A DNA stretch of 64,000 bases. Source: Heterohyrax brucei. Taxonomy: Eukaryota; Chordata; Mammalia; Hyracoidea; Procaviidae. The notes under the pieces are model-generated. The model saw nothing but the letters and a program-made list of their open reading frames with translations. It was not told the DNA's origin and did not search any database. Position numbers and translations under genes: made by a program. Location of the stretch: the NCBI GenBank assembly GCA_028571685.1, contig CM053146.1, positions 18,821,431-18,885,430 on the forward strand. Reading direction: 5' to 3'. Position 1 is the first letter of the stretch; each line of letters begins with the position of its first letter. Shown here piece by piece: positions 57,881 through 64,000 of the stretch.

Positions 57881-58536
57881 CTTCGATTTTAACTCATGTA
57901 CCACTCATCTGTCAATTTGTTGTACTTTGATGGCTTGTCTGTTGCTGTCTGAAGCTGGATCACTGGTATTTCAGTTACCAGCAAGGTCACCCGTGGCAGG
58001 TAGATTTCAGCAGAACTTCCAGACTTAAGACAGTCCAGGAAGGAAGGACCTGGGATCTACTTCTGAAAATACTGGCTAGTGAAAGCCTTATGGATGGCAG
58101 CAGAACATTGTCTGATGTAGTGTTGGAAGATGAGCTCCTCAGGTTGGAAGACATTTAGAATAACAGCTGAGGAAGAGCTGCAGCCTCAAAGTAGGGTCAA
58201 CCTTAATGACATAGATGAAGTCAGGCTTTGGAGACCGTCTTCTGCTGATGATGTTCCATAAATCAAAATAAGGATAGCAGCAAATGATCAGAACATGGAA
58301 AGTACACAGTAAAAATACAGGAAAATTTGAATTTGTGAAAAAATGAAAGGGAATGCTTAAACATCTGTACCCTAGGCATTAGTGAGTTGAAATGGGCTGC
58401 TATTGGCCATTTTGAGTCAGACCCATGCTCTACTGTGCCAGGAGTGACAAAGAGGAATGACATCAATGTTCATTGTCAAAAAGTATGTTTCAGGATCTTT
58501 ATTGAAGTACAGTGCAGTCAGTTATAGAATACTATC

Positions 58537-59061
58537 TGTTATGGATTGAATTGTGTCCCCCCAGAAATAGGTGTAGCCATGTGACCATGATTCCCTGTAT
58601 TCTATGATTGACCTACATTTTGTGATTTTGCTGTGCTGTGTGTTAAAGGATTAGGGTGGGACTGTAAATCCCTTTATGAGATCACCTCCCTGCTCTACTG
58701 TAAAGGGAGTTTCCCTGGAATATGGCTTGTCCCACCCTTAATCCTTTTATCCTTCAAGAGATAAAAGGAGAGGGAAGCCAGCAAAAAATTGGGAACTTCA
58801 CACCATCAAGAAACTAGCACTGGGAGAAGAGCTTGTCCTTCAGACCTGAGGTTCCTGTGCCAAGACTCCCTGGACAAAGACTGATGCAATTCTGGACTTT
58901 CCTCCAGAGCTTACAAGGGAGAAAGCCTTCCCCCTTGTGCGGACATCCTGAATTTGGACTTGTAGCCTACCAAACCGCGTAGGAATAAAGAATAAATCCC
59001 CTTTGTTAAAGCCATCCACTCAGTGGTATTTCTGTTAGAGCAGCACTAGCTGACTAAAACA
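58537..59061 (+). repeat. 5' LTR of a MaLR-type provirus, plus strand
   Basis: 525 bases, tgttatggattgaattgtgt to ctgactaaaaca, TG...CA. An AATAAA-like signal lies near the 3' part ('aggaataaagaataaatccc'). The target duplication CTATC stands at 58532-58536 and again after the 3' LTR. Confidence 0.88.
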
Positions 59062-60050
59062 GAAATTGGTACTGTGAGAGTTGGGGTGCTGCTCTAACAA
59101 ATACCTAAAATGTGGGAGCCATTTTGAAACTATGAATGGATGGAAGATTCAGAAAGAGTGAAGAGAGCACAGGTGGTGAGAAACAACAGAGGACTGGTGG
59201 CGGCAGCAGCAGCAGCAGAACAGAGACAGCACTGGAGCTGACCCGTGGAGCAAGAGAACTAACTGCCTGTGCACAGAGTTTTCTTCGTGGAATGAGGTGC
59301 CTCCGGGCCCTTGAATCAGTGGAACTAGCCTTGCTGACCCACAGAGCAAGAGAGGTGAGTGCCTTTGGGCAGGATGCTTTCCAGCAAGAGTGCGGTGCCT
59401 CTGGGCAGTTGAATCAGTGGAGATACGGTGCTTTGAAACACTTGCCCCTGCAGGGTAGAAGTCAGCCTGAGGCCTGGGCCATGTGGCCACAGGAAGCAGG
59501 AGCTAAAGAGACAAACAGCGTGAGAAGCTGAGCTGCCTCAGTCTCAAAAGGTATGGCCATGACCTCAGGGGTTTGAAAGGGTGGAACCTTGGCGTCCTGG
59601 GTTTGTAACAGTTGAATTGCCACTCCTTTGGGCTTTAGAGTGCACCTAAAGCCAATGGGGCAGAGTTGTAGTACAGAGCTGGGAGTCTCCACTTAGAATC
59701 CAGAGTGTGGTTAGTACCTAGAGTCTGGAGGGCAGGGCCATTGTGTAGAATGTCTCTGAAAATGTGAGAGTGTTTTCAAAGCTTTGAGGGCTAATGTAAT
59801 GTGTTCTGCTGATCTGCTGGTTGCCTATTAATGCCTTCTTTCCCTGCAGTTTCTCCCATTTGTAATGGAATGTCTGCCTTGTGCCTTTTCTGCCACTGTA
59901 GCTTTGGAAGCAGATAGCTTACCCTCTAGGTTTCACAGAGTAGAAGAGTTTCTGTATTTTGGACTTGGAACTGATTTAATACTTCTGTCATATGGGATGA
60001 ATGTGTTACATGTTTCAGTGGTGTGATTTTTGGAGTGCCAAAGGGTGGAA
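59062..60050 (+). mobile_element. Internal region of MaLR-type provirus, plus strand
   Basis: Starts 'gaaattggtactgtgagagt' and 'gtgctgctctaacaaatacc', as in MaLR internal sequences, and ends in a purine-rich 'caaagggtggaa' next to the 3' LTR. About 1 kb with no gag-pol-like frame; the 131-codon plus-strand frame at 59136-59531 is not retroviral by any motif I can see. Non-autonomous and inactive. Confidence 0.78.
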
Positions 60051-60522
60051 TGCCATTGGACCCCCCAAAATAGGTGTAGCCATATGACCATGATTCCCTG
60101 TATTCTATGACCATCCTCCATTTTGTGAGTTTTGCTGTGCTGTATGTTAAACGATAAGGATGGGACTGCAAACCCCTTTATAAGATCACCTCCCTGCTCC
60201 ACTGTGAAAGAAGTTTCCCTGGAGTATGGCTTGCCCCACCCTTAATCCTTTCATCCTGCAAGAGATAAAAGGAAAGGGAAGCAAGCAGAAAATTGGGAAC
60301 CTCACACCATCAAGAAAGGAGCACTGGGAGGTTTCTGTGTCAAGATGCTCCCTGGACAAAGACTGATTCAGTAGTGGACTTGCCTCCAGAGTCGACAAGG
60401 GGGAAAGGCTTCCCCTAGAGCAGACATCCTGAATTTGGACTTGCAGCCTACCAGACTGTGTAAGAATAAACCTTCTTTTGTTAGTGGTATTTCTGTCAGA
60501 GAAGCCCTAGCGGACTAAAACA
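60051..60522 (+). repeat. 3' LTR of the same provirus, plus strand
   Basis: Aligns with the 5' LTR from the C-rich start ('ccccccaaaataggtgtagc') to 'ctagcggactaaaaca'. It is about 50 bases shorter, with gaps near both ends and in the middle. By eye more than one in ten aligned bases differ, so the insertion is old. Followed by CTATC at 60523-60527. Confidence 0.87.
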
Positions 60523-61665
60523 CTATCCATAGGCCTACAAGGAAAATCCGTTAAGACAACTATTACTCAAATTTACACACCAACCATTAAGACCAAAGAT
60601 GAAGACATTGAAGGTTTTTACCAATTTCTGCAGTCTGAAATTGATCAAACATGCAGTTAGGATTCGTTGATAATTTCTGGTGACTTGAATGAGAAAGTCA
60701 TTCTCATTGGAGTTTGAATAAATGAATAAAAAGGATTGGTAGTTTGAAAACATGGTCTTGGTAGTATAAATGAATCTGGAGATCCTGGATAGAAGTTTGC
60801 AAGATGAATGACCTACTACAGATCCTTTTTTTCAAACCATAAACTACAACTATAGAGACGGACATCACTGGATGGAAAACACATCTCCATGAAAAGAGAT
60901 GATGGAAAAGTTCAGTTCCATCAGTCAGAACAAGACCAAGAGCCAGCTGCAGAACAGACCATCACTTGCGTATAATGCAAGTGTAAATTAAAGCTGAAGA
61001 AAGGTACAGCAGTTGCAATGAGAGCCAAAATACAACTTCGAGTATACGCCACCTGAATCAGAGACCATCTCAAAAACAGACTGATTGCACTAAACACTAA
61101 TAACTGAATACTATTGAAGAATTCTGTAGGAATGCCATCAAGTGCATCATGCATGAAGAAAGCAAAAGATCATTAAAAAGAGAAGAAAGAAGGAAAAGAC
61201 CAAAATGGATGTCAGAAAAAAACTCTGAAGGCTGCTCTTGAAGATAAAGTAGCTAAAAACATGATAAAGTAGAACTGAACAGGTGATTTCAAAGGATGGC
61301 TCAAGAAGACAAAATATTACAATAAAATGTGTAAAGACCTGCAGTTGGAAAACCGAAAGGGAGAAACACACTTGGCATATGTAGAAAAAATGTTAAGCCT
61401 TGAGTTGTGCTATTGAAGAATTTTATAGGGAAAATGTTGAGCAATGCGGGAAAGAAGCACCAAAAGAAGGTAGAGTATACAGTCACTGTACAGAAAAATC
61501 CTGGTTGACATTTTAGGAGGTAGCGTATGAACAGAAACCAATGATACTGAAGGAAGAAGTCCATGCTTCACTGAAGACATTGGCAAAAACAAGGCTTCAG
61601 AAATTGGCGGAATACCTGTTGAGATGCTTCAAGGAATGGGCATAGCGCTGGAGGTGCTCACTCAC

Positions 61666-62216
61666 TGTCTTAGTCACCTGGTGTACTGCCCTAACACAAA
61701 TGCCAGAGTGGTTGGCTTTAACAAAGAAAAGTTTATTCATGTGCAGTCCAGTTGGCTACAAGTCGGAATTCAGGATATCTCCAGGGGAAGGCTTTTCCTC
61801 TTTGTTGGCTCTGGAGGATGGTCCTTGTGGTGCATCAGTCCATCTTTGGTCAGGGATGCAGGAATCTCAGGTCTGAAGGATGTGCTTTGTTCCTGGCACT
61901 ACTTTCTTGATGGTGTGAAGTCACCAACTCGCTGCTTGCTTCCCTTTCCTTTTATCTCTTGTAGGGTAAAAGGTGGTACAAGCCATGTTCCAGGGAAACT
62001 CCTTTTACAGTGGAGCAGGCAGATGACCTTAGGAAGCGTTTTACAGCCCAACCCTAATTCTCTTTAACATAATCTTGTCTATTAACCACAGGCAGAGATT
62101 AGAATTTACATCATAAGAAAACCACGAAATGAAGGGCAGTCGCACAATACTGAGACTCATAGCCCAGCCAAATTCCTACACACGTTTTTGGAGGGGACAC
62201 AATTCAGTCCATGACA
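61666..62216 (-). mobile_element. Solo MaLR-type LTR inside the RTE LINE, minus strand
   Basis: 551 bases from tgtcttagtcacctgg to cagtccatgaca. Flanks CTCAC (61661-61665) and TTCAT (62217-62221) are consistent with an original CTCAT duplication with one change on each side. Removing it rejoins RTE sequence 'ggtgctcactcatctatggc'. Confidence 0.85.
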
Positions 62217-62271
62217 TTCATCTATGGCGAGAAGTTTGGAAGATAGCTATCTGACCAACCAACTAGAAAAG

Positions 62272-62523
62272 CCATTGCCATCGAGTTAATTCTGACTCAT
62301 AGTGACCCTATAGTCCAGGATAGAACTGCCCCATAGAGTTTCTGAAGAGCACGTGATACATTTGAACAGCCAATCCATGACACTTAACCAGTATGCTACC
62401 AAGGTTCCCCAACACTGATTTTAAGTCATATTATGCATCATTCGTCTGTCAGTTTGTCATACTTGAGTGGCTTATCTGTTGCTATGAAACTATGTCAGTG
62501 GTATTTCAAGTACCAATAGGATC
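62272..62523 (-). mobile_element. Chimeric AfroSINE with RTE leader, inside the RTE LINE
   Basis: 62272-62406 is a minus-strand AfroSINE ('ccattgccatcgagttaatt' to 'ctaccaaggttcccc'); 62410-62523 matches the RTE leader seen at 57881-58000 ('cgtctgtcagtttgtcatac'). The whole unit is flanked by accaactagaaaag (62258-62271) and accaactagaagag (62524-62537), a 14-base target duplication, so both parts arrived as one insertion. Confidence 0.8.
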
Positions 62524-63812
62524 ACCAACTAGAAGAGATACATATTTCTGCCCATTCCAAAGAGAGGACATCTAACAGAATGCAGAAATTATTGAATGAT
62601 GTCATTTAATATCACACACAAGTATAATTTTACTGAAAGTCCTTCAAAGTCCTGCAGTACATCAACACAGAACTGCCAGAAATTCAGGCCAGATTCAGAT
62701 GAGGACGTAGTATAAGGGTTGTGATTGCTGATGGTGTTAGATGGGTGTTGGCTTAAAGCAGAGAATACCAGAATGGTAACTACTGAGTTTTACTGACTGT
62801 GCAAAAGAGTTGAACTGGGTGGATCATAACAGATTATGGAGAACAGTGTAAAAAGATAAGAATTCCAAAATACTTAATGTGCTAGTGAGACATCTGTACA
62901 TATACCAACAGGCAGCTAAACAACAGGATACTAAATGGTATAAGGTCAGGAAAAGTGTGTGTGAAGGTTGTATTTTTTTCACCGTACTTAATTGTATTTG
63001 TATGCTGAGCAAGTAATAAGAGAAGATGGGGACTATATGAAGAAGAACGAAGCATCAGGGTTGTAGAAAGAGTCGTTAACCACCTGTGATATGCAGATGA
63101 TGCTTGCTGAAAGTGAAAAGGACTTGAAGCACTTACTAATGAAGATCAAAGACTTAGTGTGGGTTGCAACAACATAAAACAAAAATCCTCACAACTGGAT
63201 CAATAAACAGCATCACAATAAATGAAGAAAATATTAAAATGTCAGGACTTAATTTTACTTGCATTCATGATTGATGCCCGCAGAAGTGGCAGTCAAGGAA
63301 TCAAATAATGTATTATACTGAGTGAATCTGCTGCAAATGACTTCTTTAAAGTGTTAAAAGCAAAGATGTCATTTCAAGTACTAAGTTGTACGTTAGTCTT
63401 CGTATTTTTTTGTCTACTTAAAGCAAAAGCTGGACAGTGAATAAGGGAGACCAAAGAAGAATTGATACCTTTAAGTTAAAAATAATGACTGTGCGTGGAC
63501 TGCCAGAATAGCTATCAAATCTGTCATGGAAGTACAGCCAGAATACCCTTTGGAAGTAAGGATGGTGAGACTTCATTTCACATACTTTGGACGTATTATC
63601 AGGAGGGACCAGTCTCTGGAGAAAGGACATCATGCTTGGTAGTAGAAGGTCATGAAAAAAGGAAGACCTTTGAGAAGATGGATTGACATGGCTCCAACAG
63701 TGGGCTGAAGCCTGATGATGGTTGTGAGGGTGGCACTGGACTAGGCTGTATTTTGTTGTACATAGAGGTCACTGTGAGTCAGAACCTACTTAACAGCACC
63801 TAACAACGACAT

Positions 63813-63896
63813 ACAACTACAGTAATCAAAATAACCTTGTATTGGTATAACACTAGACACATAGATTAGTAGAATAGAATTGAGAGTCAGCATGTC
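63813..63896 (+). mobile_element. L1 ORF2 segment, right part, plus strand
   Basis: 'caactacagtaatcaaaata', 'ttgtattggtataacactag' and 'cacatagattagtagaatag' read as the L1 ORF2 TVIK...YWY...RHID...NRIES region. It continues directly from the piece ending at about 57880 once the RTE LINE is removed. Confidence 0.78.
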
Positions 63897-64000
63897 TGTC
63901 TTAGTCATCTAGTGCTACTTTAACAGAAATACCATAAAAAGGGAAATCTGATTTGTCATTATCTAGTTAGGCTAAAAGTCTAAATTCAGGATGTCAACTC
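63897..64000 (-). mobile_element. MaLR-type LTR, partial at window end, minus strand
   Basis: Begins tgtcttagtcatctagtgct and matches the LTRs at 44146 and 61666 in the same orientation. Cut by the window edge; whether it is solo or part of a provirus cannot be seen. Confidence 0.85.

Larger units (their letters stand above)
57881..63810 (+). mobile_element. RTE/BovB-type LINE (RTE1_LA-like), plus strand, interrupted
   Basis: Recognised by sequence order typical of elephant RTE: a leader ('catctgtcaatttgttgtac'), endonuclease with QIYTPTIKTKDEDIEGFYQF-like coding at 60.57-60.64 kb, reverse transcriptase blocks around 61.5 and 62.5-63.1 kb ('ccagaaattcaggccagatt' for EIQAGF; 'gatatgcagatgatgcttgc' for the YADD-like catalytic site), a late conserved block 'tacttttggacgtattatcag'-like near 63.58 kb, and a 3' tail 'ggtcactgtgagtcagaacc' to 'caacgac' shared with AfroSINE. 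It is cut by a provirus (58537-60522), a solo LTR (61666-62216) and a chimeric SINE (62272-62523). Stops and indels throughout; inactive. Confidence 0.82.

Noticed and set aside
59136..59531. 131-codon frame in the provirus interior
   Set aside because: Lies wholly in non-coding MaLR-type internal sequence; no retroviral motif.
1..64000. CRISPR arrays, operons, phage or bacterial mobile elements
   Set aside because: Exon-intron structure and mammalian repeats throughout; none of these feature classes is present.

Overview
This window is vertebrate, almost certainly mammalian, intronic DNA from one large split gene on the + strand. Its short exons, once spliced, read the middle of CLASP2, the microtubule plus-end protein cytoplasmic linker-associated protein 2. 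The repeat content places it in Afrotheria: there are more than 20 copies of the tRNA-derived AfroSINE, a decayed RTE/BovB-type LINE sharing the AfroSINE tail, and L1 elements whose 3' ends resemble the elephant-type L1. An elephant is my best guess; manatee, hyrax or another afrothere is not excluded by what I can see.

Gene layout. Twelve exons are secure: 2237-2343, 5596-5840, 12093-12156, 15164-15327, 18124-18202, 19600-19743, 35168-35311, 35840-35946, 40268-40384, 45287-45437, 50141-50384 and 53216-53406. All have AG/GT borders and join in frame. They encode the linker before TOG3, the TOG3 HEAT-repeat domain, the Ser/Pro-rich linker after it, and the first helices of the C-terminal CLIP-interacting domain. 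The gene continues beyond both window edges; no promoter, start codon, stop codon or poly(A) site of CLASP2 is present.

The gene looks rich in optional splicing. I read a 24-nt microexon (4167-4190, LLGDSRSK), a 69-nt in-frame cassette (13603-13671), a possible 3-nt microexon AGA (14964-14966) supplying an Arg that CLASP proteins carry at that junction, a tandem CAG/TAG acceptor (2234-2239), and a phase-symmetric 117-nt exon (40268-40384). A second 3-nt candidate (52946-52948) is weaker.

Repeat layout. 6.6-9.3 kb holds a minus-strand MaLR-type provirus with an L1 tail inserted in one LTR. 10.1-10.3 kb is a TG/CG microsatellite. 14.3-14.8 kb is a row of three AfroSINEs. 21.4-25.6 kb is mostly minus-strand L1, split by a solo LTR with a perfect target duplication. 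25.9-26.2 kb has two AfroSINEs at one repeated target. 33.9-35.1 kb is an antisense L1 ending just upstream of an exon. 54.4-64 kb is a deep nest: L1 containing an RTE LINE, which contains a MaLR-type provirus, a solo LTR and a chimeric AfroSINE; a fold-back mariner derivative lies in the neighbouring L1. None of the retroelement or transposon reading frames is intact. No RNA gene, CRISPR array or prokaryotic feature is present.
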